Source: Dipteronia dyeriana (taxonomy: Eukaryota; Streptophyta; Magnoliopsida; Sapindales; Sapindaceae). Taken from it: a DNA stretch of 64,000 nucleotides. The position numbers and the translations under genes were made by a program. Location of the stretch: positions 6,791,001 through 6,855,000 of the forward strand of contig CM065299.1 of assembly GCA_032871835.1 (NCBI GenBank), in the 5' to 3' direction. Of the stretch, positions 35,305-47,452 are shown piece after piece. The number at the start of each line of letters is the position of its first letter. Position 1 is the first letter of the stretch. The notes below the pieces were generated by a model. It did no database searches. It saw nothing but the letters and a program-made list of their open reading frames with translations, and had not been told where the DNA came from.

Positions 35305-38300
35305 TGGGGTCAGAAAAGGAAACGTACAAGATTGAGAAATTCAACGGTTTGAATTTCAGCTTCTGGAAGATGCAGATGGAAGATTATCTGTACCAGAAGA
35401 ATCTGCATTGGCCGATAAAAGAGAGACCAAAGGATATGACCGATGAAGATTGGGAAAAGAAACGAAAACCGAAGAACATGGATGATGATGACTTTGAACT
35501 CCTGGACAGGAAAGCATTGAGAGCTATTCGTCTCAGTTTGACGAAGCAAGTCGCCTTCAACGTAAATGATCAACAGACAACCAAAGATCTAATGGACATT
35601 CTATCATACCTATACGAACAGCCTTCTGCGGTAAGGAAAGTCCATCTTGTCAAGAAGTTATCAACCTTGAAGATGGCGGAGGATCAGAATTTTAAAGATT
35701 TTCTGAACCAGTTCAATGAAATAAAGGACGGGTTATGTTCTTTATCTATGGGGTTTGATGAGGGGTTTGATGAGGAGTTTATAGCTGCGTTTCTACTCAC
35801 CCAAATGCCAGAAAGTTGGAAGACGACATGCCAGTCGATTGCCAACTCGTTCGGGAAAGAAAAATTAAATCTTCAGCAGGTTATAAACATGATCATGATG
35901 GAAGAGATCAGAATGCGTGAAGAGGGATCAGGGGCATCTACATCTTCAGCATTGAGTTTGGAAGGTAGAGAAGGCAGAGACAGAAATCGAAACACAAGTC
36001 AACGAGGAAGATCAAAGTCTAGAGGTAAGTCCAAACCAAGAAATCAGGCTAACTATTCGGAAAACCAGCAACGAAGCAAAAGGGATGCTGAATGCTGGAA
36101 TTGTGGTAAGAAATGTCATCTCTCGTATGAGTGTAGATCTGAGAAGAAAGATAAGGGCAAGAGTAGTGCGAATTGTGTATCGGAGGAGTCAGATGACTGT
36201 CTTATCTACTCGTTGGAAAGCAAGACGGAGTCCTGGGTCTTGGATTCAGGAGCGTCATTCCATGCCACACCTCACAGGGAATTGCTCGAGAACTACGTCT
36301 CCAAAAAATATGGGTAAAGTGTATCTTGGTGACGATCAAGCATGCGACATTACCGGGAAGGGAGATGTGAAGATTCAACTGCAAGGGTCAGTTTGGAAGC
36401 TCGACAAAGTGAGGCATATACCGGACTTAAGGAAGAATTTGATCTCCATTGGGCAATTGGCTTCAGATGGTTTTGTGACGACTTTCACAAGTGATAAGTG
36501 GAAGATCTCCAAAGGTGAAATGACAATCGCCCGAGGAAACAAGAATGGGTCGCTTTACACAACCACGGATGGGTGTGGTTCAGTCGCTATGGCAGAAAGC
36601 AAGGACGATCCGAACTTATGGCATCAGAGATTTGGGCACATAAGTTCTCAAGGGTTGAGGTGTCTACATTCAAGAGGTAAGTTGCCAGATTTAAAATCCG
36701 TTGAGGTTAATTTCTGTGAGAGCTGCGTTCTAGGAAAATAGAAGCGAGTGAGCTTCAAAAGGATCGGAAGAACACCGGTAAAAGAGACGCTGGAACTAGT
36801 GCACACCGATGTTTGGGGTCCAGCTTCAGTCTCATCAACCGGAGGTAAACTGTACTTCGTCACCTTCATCGACGACCATTCCAGAAAGGTATGGGTTTAC
36901 TTTCTAAAATACAAGTCTGATGTATTTGATGCTTTCAAGAAATGGAAAGCCAGGGTTAATGATGAGACTGGTTTGAAGATCAAAAAGCTACATTCAGACA
37001 ATGGTGGAGAATATGAAGACAATGATTTCAAGAGGTTTTGCTTCCAAAATGGGATAAAGCTCAGCAGGACGGTTCTTGGAACACCACAGCAGAATGGTAT
37101 AGCATAACGAATGAACAGAACATTGACTGAGAGAGCCAGAAGCATGAGGCTACACTCAGGGTTGCCAAAACAGTTCTGGACAGAAGCAGTCAATACAGCA
37201 GCATATTTGATCAACAGAGGACCATCTAAGCCCTTGGACCTCGCTATACCAGAAGAGATCTGGACTGGGAAAGAGGTAAAACTTTCTCAATTTAAAGTAT
37301 TTGGGTGTGTATCTTATGTACATGTAGGTGATCATGCGCGGAATAAGCTAGACGCCAAGTCAATAAAGTATACTTTGGTGGGCTATGGAGAGGATGAATT
37401 TGGTTACAAGCTGTGGGATGACCAAAACCGTAAGATGATCAGAAGTAGAGACGTTGTCTTCAACGAAAGGGTCATGTACAAAGATAGAAACACACAGATG
37501 TCTGAGCCGAAAGAGCCAGAGTTTTTTGGACCAAATGAAGTACAGGATAGAGAGATCATGGAACATATCAAACAGAATGATGAAGAGCAAGGTGTGCAGC
37601 CCCAGGTACAAGAACCAATCTCACCTAGAGATGCTCCAATAACACAGGTCCAAAATACATTAAGAAGATCAACTCGAACTCCTATACCAAATAGGAAATA
37701 CTTGCACTACATGCTGCTAACAGATGCAGGAGAACCTGAGTTCTATGATGAAGCTTGTCAAGGAGAAGATGCGAGCAAGTGGGAGCTTGCAATGAAGGAT
37801 GAGATGGAGTCGTTGGCATCTAACCAAACTTGGGAGTTAACCAAGTTTCCTGAAGGAAAGAAAGCCCTACAAAATAAATGGGTGTATCGGATCAAGGAGG
37901 AACATGACGGTTCCAAGAGATACAAGGCATGACTCGTAGTCAAAGGTTTCCAAAAAATTAAAGGTATCGACTACTCTGAAATTTTTTCTCCTGTTGTTAA
38001 ACTAACTACGATCCGGTTAGTGTTAAGTATTGTTGCAGCAAAAGGGTTATATCTGGAGCAGCTAGATGTGAAGACTGCCTTTCTTCATGGAGATTTGGAG
38101 GAAGAGATATACATGAAACAACTAGAAGGGTTTGCGGAAGATGGCAAGGAAGAGTTGGTATACAAGTTGACGAAGAGCTTGTATGGTTTAAAACAAGCTC
38201 CCCGACAGTGGTACAAGAAGTTCGATGGGTTTATGCAAAAGAATGGCTACTTGAGATGCAATGCTGACCACTGCTGCTACTTCAAAAGGGTTAAGTTCAG

Positions 38301-39280
38301 CTTTATAATATTGTTACTTTATGTTGATGACATGTTAGTAGCTGGTGCAGATTTAAAAGAAATAAATAATTTGAAGAAGCAACTTTCGAGTGAATTCGAA
38401 ATGAAAGATATGGGTCCAGCAAAACAAATTCTTGGAATGAGGATTAGCAGAAATGAACAGGAAGGTACATTGAAGCTTTCACAAGCAGAGTACATTAGGA
38501 AAGTGTTACAGAGATTCAGCATGGAAATGCTAAACCAGTAAGAACACCTATAGCTAGTCACTTCAAGTTGTCTAAGGACCAGAGTCCGAAGACGGAAGAA
38601 GAAAAAGACTTCATGGCTAGAGTTCCTTACCCTTCAGCCATTGGAAGTTTAATGTATGCCATGACTTGCACAAGACCTGATATTTCCCAAGCAGTGGGAG
38701 TTGTGAGCCGTTACATGTCCAATCCGGGCAAGCCTCACTGGGAGGCCGTGAAATGGATCATAAGATACCTGCAAGGTACGATAGAGAAATGTCTAACCTT
38801 CAAGAGAGATGAACTCAAGATGGAAGGTTATGTGGATTCAGATTTTACCGAAGAAGTGGATCATAGAAGAAGTACCACCGGATATGTGTTTACAATGGTG
38901 AGTACTGCAGTTAGTTGGGTGTCCCAGTTGCAGAAGATAGTGACAATCTCTACAACAGAAGCTGAGTATGTGGATGTGACAGAAGCAAGCAAGGAGTTGA
39001 TATGGTTACAAGGGTTGTTAGCCGAGTTGGGATTCGATTAGGTGATGAATGTGTTGCATAGTGCCAGTCAAAGTGCAATACACTTGGCCAAGAATTCAGC
39101 GTTCCATTCTAGGACCAAGCATATAGATCTGCGCTACCACTTCATTCGATCATTAATTGAAGAAGGAGTGCTGAAGTTAGTAAAGATTGCAGGAACTAAG
39201 AATCCGGCTAACATGTTAACCAAGCCAGTCACTACTGAAAAACTGGAGTTGTGCACAACTTCAGTTGGTCTTCAAGAGTA
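35305..39280 (+). pseudogene. Copia gag-pol of the inner element, with few lesions
   Basis: Gag begins at 35305 (MGSEKETYKIEKFNGLNFSF). A zinc knuckle CWNCGKKCHLSYEC lies at about 36099-36140, and the protease WVLDSGASFHATP follows (about 36235). Integrase has WHQRFGHISSQG, the C-x2-C end CESCVLGK, HTDVWGP, DNGGEYED and the NGIA-RMNRTLTERARSM block. Reverse transcriptase has QLDVKTAFLHGDLEEEIYM and LLYVDDMLVAG (about 38315-38347). RNase H has DSDFTEEVDHRRSTTGYVF and TKHIDLRYHFIRSL. Lesions: one extra A near 36305, stops at 36739, 37108, 37930 and 39040, and a frame change near 38520. At two stops (37930 and 39040) the outer copy keeps C where this copy has T. A recently active but now dead copy is the likely reading. 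Confidence 0.93.
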
Positions 39281-39376
39281 AAGACATGAGGGGAATGAGC
39301 GCACCGTAATTTATCCACTAAGTCATCAAGGAAGGATGGAGAACGCCTATTGAGTTTCAGTCTTCAAGTGGGAGAT

Positions 39377-39986
39377 TATTGGGTTATGTGAAGCCAGAAA
39401 CAGGTGAATAAAATAATTCTGTCAGGTGGCACGGCGGCGACCGCGGTGGAGGCAATGACCCAGACCGCGGCACACACAGCGAAGAATCACAGAGGATACA
39501 TGCTATACGTACCACAGCGCAGACAAGGTGCACACACCGCGGTCTGTGGAGCGGAGTTTCACAGAGATGTTACGAGTTGTGGACCGCGGCACAGGCATGT
39601 GCCTACATAGCGGTCCAGACTGCGGTAGTGACGGGTTTCGCGAGGAATTGGAAATCGTGCGTGCATAAGCAATTGGAATAGGAAATAGATTCCAATTAGG
39701 ATTTTGACTAACCCTAGTGCTCCCATATAAATACCACCATTATTTGTACTTAAATGTGTGTGAAGAATAGAGCAAAAACACAAGTGCGTAGTGTGTGAGA
39801 AAATTGTTAGAGAGAGAGAGCAATTGTAGAGAGACTGAAAGAGAGACAGAGGGATTGTAATCAACTCTGAGATATAGTGGATTGAGTGCGGTGCGCTCCG
39901 TGGACGTAGGCAAATTGCTGAACCACGTAAAATCTTTTGTGTCTTCTTTTATTATTGCTTTCTATTTGTGTTTAGATTTGTGTGAT
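39377..39986 (+). repeat. 3' LTR of the inner copia element, truncated
   Basis: Follows the purine tract gtgggagat. Its first bases are TATTGGG instead of TGTTGGG, so the terminal TG is mutated, and the last 19 bp are missing. TATA box near 39726. Confidence 0.92.
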
Positions 39987-40890
39987 TGAATGAAGTAAAG
40001 GACGGGTTGTGTTCTTTCTCTATGGGGTTTGATGAGGAGTTTATGGCGGCGTTTTTACTCACCCAAATGCCAGAAAGTTAGAAAACGACATGACAGTCGA
40101 TTGCCAACTCGTTCGGGAAAGAAAAGTTGAATCTTTAGCAGGTTATAAACATGATCATGACTGAAGAGATCAGGATGCGTGCAGAGGGATCAGAGGCTTC
40201 TACATCTTCATCATTGAGTTTGGAAGGTAGAGAAGGCAGAGGCAGAAATCGAAATACAAGTCAACGGGGAAGATCAAAGTCTAGAGGTAAGTCTAAATTA
40301 AGAAATCAGACTAACTATTAGGGAAACCAACAACGAAGTAAACGGGATGCTGAATGCTGGAATTGTGGTAAGAAAGGCCATCTCTCGTATGAGTGTAGAT
40401 TTGAGAAGAAAGATAAGGGTAAGAGCAGTGCAAATTGTGTATTGGAGAAATCAAATGACTGCCTTATCTGCTCGTTGGAAAGCAAGACGAAGTCTTGGGT
40501 CTTGGATTCGGGAGCGTCATTCTATGCCACATCTCACAGGGAATTGCTCGAGAACTACGTCTCCGAAAATATGGGTAAAGTGTATCTTGGTGAAGATCAA
40601 GCATGCGACATTACTAGGAAGGGAGATGTGAATATTCAACTACAATGGTCAGTTTGGAAGCTTGACAATGTGAGGCATATACCAGACGTAAGAAAGAATT
40701 TGATCTCCATTGGGTAACTGACGTTAGATGGTTTTGTGACGACTTTCTCAAGTGACAAGTGGAAGATCTCGAAAGGTACAATGACAATCGCCTGAGGAAA
40801 TAAGAATGGGTCGCTTTACACAACCACGGATGGGTGTGGTTCAGTTGCTATGGGGGAAAGCAAAGACGATCCGAACTTATGGCATCAGAG
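39987..40890 (+). pseudogene. Gag C-terminus, protease and start of integrase, outer copia
   Basis: Resumes at the equivalent of 35715 of the inner element. It has zinc knuckle CWNCGKKGHLSYEC, protease WVLDSGASFYATSHRELLEN and the start of integrase up to 'LWHQR', then breaks off at about 40890. Stops occur near 40081, 40135, 40318 and 40717. The protease frame lacks the extra A seen in the inner copy. Confidence 0.88.
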
Positions 40891-41795
40891 ATTCTTAATT
40901 GCCAAGCTTCCATTGTAAGGCCAATCAATGCTTGTATGAGATCTGATTAGAAGGCGTTTGAGAAGAGTTGCAGCACTGCGTTTTCTTCTGTTATAAGCAG
41001 TTATAGTGAGCTTATTAGTGTATAGATGGGTGAGGTTTGAGAGAGACATACATATATATGAGGCTCTTTATATATATGAACCTGTTTGGATTTTGTAATG
41101 TAATCTCTTGATCATAAATATAGAGCCAATGAAGAAAGGAACAAAAAGAACAAAAAAAGAAAAAAGAAAAAAAGCTTTCAAGTTTCCCAAAACCCATCTA
41201 CTAATCAAAATATGATGTTCATACATTTCTGCAAATATTGATTGGTTCATTATTTTAGTTGGTGGATTAGTTGTCTCCCACGAAAATGGCAGTGCAATGA
41301 GATAAAAGTATCCAGATAAGTCTAGAGCATTAGAGATTAAAAATAAATAGCAGCTAGAACGAATATGACATCCATTATAAATTTGTAACCCTTTTATAGT
41401 TTACTCGAAATTTCTTGTACAGAAAATATATTAATCAATAGTACTATTTGTAACTAGGTCGTAATCTCGAGCTATACGTTTTGACATGCGTTGAAGTTTT
41501 GTTAACTTAACTTTCGGGAGAAAGAAGTGTCTAGCAAGCTAGGTTTTGGTAAAGCTTGTTAGAGTGGTAAAGAAATGTGAACACTCTTATGTACGACAAA
41601 ATTATACTACAAAAATGGTGGGTTTCGTTTTGATGAGGCTACGCTGTTTTGCTTAACTGGCTTTCCATTGCTACAGCAGATTTTGACATGTTTGATTACT
41701 CCTTCTTTCCCTATTTTTATGCCTTAATTAATCCTTTAAGCAACTTGAGAGATTTCGTATTCAATCAACTTATTTGCAGCCCCTTTGACCTCGTG

Positions 41796-41796
<1 letters not shown>

Positions 41797-41847
<51 letters not shown>
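41797..41847. repeat. (TA)n microsatellite, expanded in this copy
   Basis: About 25 TA units; the donor segment has about 8 at 13967-13983. A clear length difference between otherwise matching copies. Confidence 0.95.
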
Positions 41848-41850
<3 letters not shown>

Positions 41851-42189
41851 CAATTATACAAGATAATGTAGGTTGGAAACTTGAGTGATTCCTTTAATAT
41901 TAACTAATTTGGGAAAAATAAAAATATTCTAAGGTATTATAATATGGTTTAAAATCAATAATAAGATAATTTTTTGATGAATTTAAGTAGGTTTTTTTTA
42001 AATGAATTTCAAGACTATTTATATATGTTTCTTTTCATCATTCTTACAAGGTTAGAAAATCGTCTTAATAAAGTTGAGTCAGTAATAAGAGTGGATGGGT
42101 TTTTTTTTTCCTTTTACCATTGCAAATTTGAGAGTTGAAAGAGAGAAATATGATTCAAACTCATAATAAGACCGATACGAGAGTTAGAG

Positions 42190-42602
42190 CATCTTCAATG
42201 CAATGCTATTTGGATATGTTAATCCTATAATTTAGTATAAAGTAAATAAAAAACATCTTCCAATACAATACCAAATGTTGTATTAAATTTGGTACAAAGA
42301 ATAGTATATGTCAAATTTGGTATAGTAATAAAGGTTACTTTTTTAATTATAAAAATACCACGGTTAATGTATTAATTGTTGACTTTTATAATTTTAAACG
42401 ATAATTTTTTTATATAAATTGAATGCATTAATTATATTTATTGATTTCTATAATTTTAAATAATAATAAAATAAAAATAGCATTTCAAATGAAATTATGA
42501 AATGCAGTACAATGCTAAAATGATATGTCAAATATAGTATTTTACTATTTTTTATACTAAATTTAGTATTGAAATTGATATATGTATTGGAGATGGTCTT
42601 AG
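42190..42602 (+). mobile_element. Tourist-like MITE, family T1 (duplicated copy)
   Basis: Copy of 14311-14726, with TTA borders and ends gagcatcttcaatg and (reverse complement) gaccatctccaatac. It arrived as part of the copied segment, not by its own transposition. Confidence 0.8.
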
Positions 42603-44449
42603 AGGCTTATAATTGAATGAATAAAAAAAACAATTCTTGTAATTTTTTTAATAAAAGTAGGGTATTTTTTTTAAGTGAAATTAATTTATTAGAAACTCCT
42701 AGTAAATTATCAAATCATCCTGTACTTTACCTAAAAAGGTGAAAATTGTGGGTGAGAGAGTAGTGACTGACCCAAAATAATTGAAGTTGAAATGTGTAAA
42801 AAAAAAAAGAATATATGATTGGTCCACCCCTAAACCGAGCCAATGCATGCTTAATGCTTATGTCTACCTAAAAAGGAAGTGGGGTTACTGCTATTAAGTA
42901 TGAACTCGTGACTCTGCAACTCCAAAACATCCTTAAGCACCCTATCTCTACCCTTTTTTGATTAGTACTCAAGGTACAACCAAAATAACTATTTCATTAA
43001 ATAAAAAAACAAATTAAGCTGACACCAATCTAAGTTAGTGGTGTATTCAAACCCGGTAAAATTAATCTATACAAATATGATCTATAATACAACTCCCGTT
43101 TAAGGATTATATTTTCAATTATTATCATAATTTAAATCTTTATAAAGAAGTTTTATTTTAAAGTCTACAACTATAAGAATAAGAACCTTATTTCATTAAT
43201 TATTGTTGGATGATCAATGTCCCGTCACCAAAAAATAAAGAATCACGTGGATCCAACTCAATTCCAATTGATTTTGACTCAACAGACTGGGGGGCATGAG
43301 GTGTTTGAGTTGAGTGCAAATGTGCAATCAACATGTTATCCACTTAAAGAGAATTTTAGTCCAAAGTCCAAACAACACAAAACCCTTTTCACACCCTCTC
43401 TTTCATCATTTTGATCTCAAAAGTGCAACTACTAACCAAAACCTTGCACCTACAAAATTAATTGAAAAGAAAACTATTGAAGTTTAGGAGTGAGGTACGT
43501 TGACACTTTCGTTTTTTTTTTTTTTTGTGTGCGCTTGTTTAAGTCAACGTGTGGGTGGTTGATGTGGATAGACTAGTTGTGTGCCACTTAAGATCGATCT
43601 CACACACAACACTAGTTCCATAAATTTCATAAACCAAATTGGTTCTTTTGGGCCACAGCTTTCAAACTGGGTGAGGCTCTCTGTGTGCTGATTGATGCAT
43701 TACAGTTTAGGAGTTAATATTATATTTGCTAATGCTTGATGATTGGATATGCTCAAACTTCATCAATTTGTGTTATTGAGAAAGCACTTGTAAATTGAAT
43801 TAGTTGGTTTCGAGAATTGTTCAAACTTTAAAGGCACCGTCAATAACACACGTTTCGTGTTAATGATCAATTGATAAGTCTGACTTTGAAAACAGCAAAC
43901 AAAAGGGTTAAAAGATATAAAAAAATTATAAAAAAAAGTTAGTGTGCTCTCTAATGCAACCTAGTTCACTTTTGCTCACCCCTTAAGGTAGGTAAGTTGG
44001 ATATGACCACGGTTCAGTTCGAACCGTGAAACCGAACCGTAACCGTGTGAAATAAACCATAATTATAACATAACCGTAACCGTAACTGTAACCGTAACCG
44101 TAACCGAAACCGAAACCGTAACCGGAATCGGAACCGTAGAACCGGTTTCGAAACCGGAACCGGAATCAGAACCGTAGGGTTGAAGATTCTGTTCCTGTTC
44201 TCCTCCGAAAAAAATCACCCTGAAACCGACGGTTCGGTTCCGGTTCTGGAACCGCCGGTTCCAGAATATATATATTTATTTTTCTTATGTTAAATTGTAA
44301 AAATAAAATAAAAACTGAAGATTCGGTTCCGGTTCTCCTCCAAAAAAAATCACCCTGAAACCGCCGGTTCCAGAATATATATATTTATTTTTCTTATGCT
44401 AAATTGTTAAAAAAAAAAAAGGAACCGAACCGGCAGAACCGGACCGGAA

Positions 44450-46230
44450 AAGCCAAAGTTTTTTAGATCGAATGATGTACAGGGTATAGAGATCATGGAA
44501 CACATCGAACAGAATGATGAAGAGCAAGGTGTGCAGCCCCAGGTACAATAATCAATCTCACCTAGGGATGTTCCAATGACACAGGTCCAAAATACATTGA
44601 GAAGATCAACTCGAACTCCTATACTAAATAGGAAATACTTGCACTTCAATCTACTGACAGATGCGGGAGAACCTGAGTTCTATGATGAAGCTTGTCAGGG
44701 AGAAGATGTGAGCAAGTGGGAGCTTGCAATGAAGGATGAGATAGAGTCGTTGGCATCTAACCAAACTTGGGAGTTAACCAAGTTTCTTGAAGGAAAGAAA
44801 TCCCTATAGAATAAGTGGGTGTATCGGATCAATGAGGAACATGACGGTTCCAAAAGATACAAGGCACGACTCATAATCAAAGGTTTCCAACAAATTGAAG
44901 GTATCGACTACTTTGAAATTTTTTCTCTTGTTGTTAAACTAACTACGATCCGTTTAGTGTTAAGTATTGTCGCAGCAAAAGGGTTATATCTGGAACAGTT
45001 ATTTGTGAAGACTGTCTTTCTTCATGGAGATTTGGAGGATGAGATATACATGAAGCAACAAGAGGGGTTTACGGAAGACGGCAAGGAAGAGTTGGTATGC
45101 AAGTTGACTAAGAGCTTGTATGGTTTAAGACAAGCTCCCCGACAGTGGTACAAGAAGTTCGACAGGTTCATGCAAAGGAATGGCTACTTGAGATGCAATG
45201 TTGACCATTGCTGCTACTTCAAAAAGTTAAGTCCAGCTTTATAATATTGCTACTTTATGTTGATGACATGTTAGTAGCTGGTGCAGATTTAGAAGAGATA
45301 AATAATTTGAAGAAGCAACTTTCGAGTGAATTCGAGATGAAGGATTTGGGTCCAGCAAAGTAAATTCTTGGAATGAGGATTAGCAGAAACGAACAGGAAG
45401 ATACATTGAATCTTTCACAAGCAGAGTAAGTTCGGAAGGTGTTACAGAGATTCAGTATGGGAAATGTTAAACCAGTAAGAACACATCTAGCTAGTACTTC
45501 AAGTTGTCTAAGGATCAGAGTCCGAAGACGGAAGAAGAGAAAGACTTCATGGCTAGAGTTTCTTACGCTTTAGCCATTGGAAGTCTAATGTATGTCATGG
45601 CTTGCACAAGACCTGACATTTCCCAAGCAGTGGGAGTTGTGAGCCGCTACATATCCAATCCGGGCAAGCCTCACTGGGAGGCCGTGAAATGGATCCTAAG
45701 ATACCTGCAGGGTACGACAGAGAAGTGTCTAACCTTCAAGAGAGATGAACTCAAGCTGGAAGGTTATGTGGATTCAGATTTTACCTGAGAAGTGGATCAT
45801 AGAAGAAGTACCATATGATATGTGTTTACAATGGCAGGTACTGCAGTTAGTTAAGTGTCCCAGTTGCAGAAGATAATGACAATCTCTACAACAAAAGCTA
45901 AGTATGTGGCTGTGACAGAAGCAAGCAAAGAGCTGATATGGTTATAAGGGTTGTTAGCCGAGTTGGGATTCGATCAGGTGATGAATGTGTTGCATAGTGA
46001 CAGTCAAAGTGCAATACACTTGGCCAAGAATTCAGCGTTCCATTCTAGGACCAAGCATATAGACTTGCACTACCACTTAATTTGATCGTTAATTGAAGAA
46101 TGAGTGTTGAAGCTAGTGAAGATTGCAGGAACTAAGAATCCGGCTGACATGTTAACCAAGCCAGTCACTACTGAAAAACTGGAGTTATGTGCAACTTCAG
46201 TTGGTCTTCAAGAGTAAAGACATGGGAATG
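44450..46230 (+). pseudogene. Reverse transcriptase and RNase H remnant, outer copia
   Basis: Equivalent to 37510-39280 of the inner element. The RT start is ANQTWELTKFLEGKK-like, followed by GSKRYKARLIIKGFQQIEG. The conserved Asp of DVKTAF is altered here (LFVKTVF). LLYVDDMLVAG is present but out of frame with the part before (frameshift near 45235). RNase H has CTRPDISQAVGVVSRY and HSDSQSAIHLAKNS. Stops occur near 44549, 44808, 45361, 45428, 45787, 45853 and 45945. More decayed than the inner copy. Confidence 0.9.
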
Positions 46231-46309
46231 AGAGCATCGTTATTTATCCACTAAGTCATCAAGGAAGGATGGAGAACGCTTATTAAGTTTCAGTCTTCAA
46301 GTGGGAGAT

Positions 46310-46946
46310 TGTTGGGTTATGTGAAGCCAGAAACAGGTGAAGAAAACAATTCTGGCAGGTGGCGCGGCGTCGACCATGGCTGAGGCAGTGACCCAGACCG
46401 CGGCACACACATCTAAGAATCACAGAGGTGACATGCTGTGCGTACCGCGGCGCAGACAAGATGCACACTCCGCGGTCTGTGGAGCGGAGTTTCATAGAGG
46501 TGTTACGCGTTGTGGACCGCGACGCAGACATGTGCCCACACAGTTGTCCAGACCGCAATAGAGACGGGTTTCGCGAGAAATAGAAAATCATGTGTGCAAA
46601 AGTAATTGGAATAGGAAATAGATTCCAATTGAGATTTTGATTAAACTCAGTGCTCCCATATAAATACCACTATTATTTGTACTTAAAAAAAAAAAGAATA
46701 AAGCAGAAAAATAGTGCGTAGTGTGTGAGAAAATGGCTAGAGAGAGAAATCAATTGTAGAGAGACTGAAAGAGAGACAGAGAGACAGAGAGATTGTAATC
46801 AACTCTGAGATATAGGGGATTGAGTACGGTACACTCTATGGACGTAGTCAAATTACTGAACCACGTAAAATCTTTTATATTTTCTTTTATTATTGCTTTC
46901 TATTTTCTGTTTAGATTTATATGCTTGCAATTTCTTCTCGACAATA
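46310..46946 (+). repeat. 3' LTR of the outer copia element
   Basis: 637 bp, from TGTTGGGTTATG to gacaata (CA end mutated to TA), after the purine tract gtgggagat. TATA box at about 46659. It shares diagnostic variants with the LTR at 33546. Confidence 0.95.
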
Positions 46947-47189
46947 AAAGTCGGGTCATCGGTGGATATGCAAGATTTTCTCTTTTGTGCATCACATAAT
47001 TTTTAGTCGAGCACTTTTTTTCTTTTTCTTTTAATTGAACGTCAAATATAGCCTTTAATGGGCCACCAAGCAATTTATTAGTTTTATTTAGTTATTTGAC
47101 GTATGTGGACTCAAATTGGCACAATATTGTTCACGTGACAATTTAAATAATTCAGGAGTAAATACATTTTCCATTCAATTATATATTTT

Positions 47190-47290
47190 CCACGTAACTC
47201 AATTGGTAGATAAATAAGTTGGGATTTGAACAAATAACTTTTAGATCTGCGGTTCAAATCCTATCAATGATAAAACTTTTAAAAAAATAC
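47190..47290 (+). repeat. Possible tRNA-derived SINE
   Basis: gtaactcaattggtaga (47195-47211) resembles a tRNA A box and ggttcaaatcc (47252-47262) a B box, 40 bases after the A box ends. The sequence cannot fold as a full tRNA. The pattern fits the head of a SINE transcribed by RNA polymerase III; the tail and target duplication were not resolved. Confidence 0.45.
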
Positions 47291-47452
47291 CTGATCCCGA
47301 ATTAATAAATATTTTTAAAAAAACATATATATATATATATATATATATAATTCAAGTCAGTGTACACTGATATACCTGACCTCGAATTAATAAATATTTT
47401 TAAAAAAACATATATATATATATATAATTCAAATCAGTGTACACTGATATAA
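47288..47452. repeat. 85-bp tandem pair with a gtgtacac palindrome
   Basis: Two units starting tacctga at 47288 and 47373 share gaattaataaatattttt, a TA run of different length in each, and cagtgtacactg, which is a perfect 12-bp palindrome. Confidence 0.85.

Larger units (their letters stand above)
34592..39986 (+). mobile_element. Inner copia element, same family, nested in gag
   Basis: LTRs are 34592-35223 and 39377-39986. It was inserted after ggaaa of the outer gag. On the right, a deletion removed the last 19 bp of its 3' LTR, the target duplication and about 75 bp of outer gag, leaving gtgattg joined to aatgaag. The two inner LTRs share variants (for example gaaaattgttagagagagag and gtagtgacgggtttcg) that the outer pair lacks. 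It is the best-preserved retrotransposon in the window. Confidence 0.9.
40897..44440 (+). repeat. Acceptor copy of the host segmental duplication, inside copia
   Basis: Nearly identical to 13067-16645, same orientation. It holds the DUF789 3' UTR end, the TA tract (here expanded), the Tourist MITE at 42190 and part of the GGTTCC element. Both borders join copia coding sequence directly: agagatt/cttaatt on the left and ccggaccgg/aaaagcca on the right. Both sites show a few bases of homology. It replaces about 880 bp of integrase. Differences from the donor include only one copy of the 83-bp repeat, a missing block near 43250 and a small insertion near 41955. No gene is inside. Confidence 0.92.
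33546..46946 (+). mobile_element. Outer copia element (element 3) with nested copia and captured host DNA
   Basis: The outer LTRs are 33546-34175 and 46310-46946, with near-matching 5-bp target duplications (aaggt left, aaagt right). Its gag is split by a second copia of the same family (34592-39986) and resumes at 39987. After the protease and early integrase, sequence equivalent to 36632-37510 of the inner element is missing and replaced by 40897-44440, a copy of 13067-16645. Reverse transcriptase and RNase H follow to the purine tract gtgggagatt and the 3' LTR. The two outer LTRs share variants (gaagaaaacaattct, gcggcgtcga, agatgcacac) absent from the inner pair, which supports this pairing. 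Confidence 0.88.

Noticed and set aside
44407..44649. 80-codon - strand frame spanning the segment/copia junction
   Set aside because: It is antisense to the copia coding remnant and shares no motif with known proteins.
33546..46946. Tandem copia array made by unequal LTR recombination
   Set aside because: It fits the LTR-internal-LTR-internal-LTR layout, but LTR variants pair outer with outer and inner with inner, and the outer gag is split at one insertion point, so nesting explains more.
47195..47262. Functional tRNA gene
   Set aside because: A- and B-box-like motifs are present, but no acceptor, anticodon or other stems can be drawn; a SINE head is the better reading.
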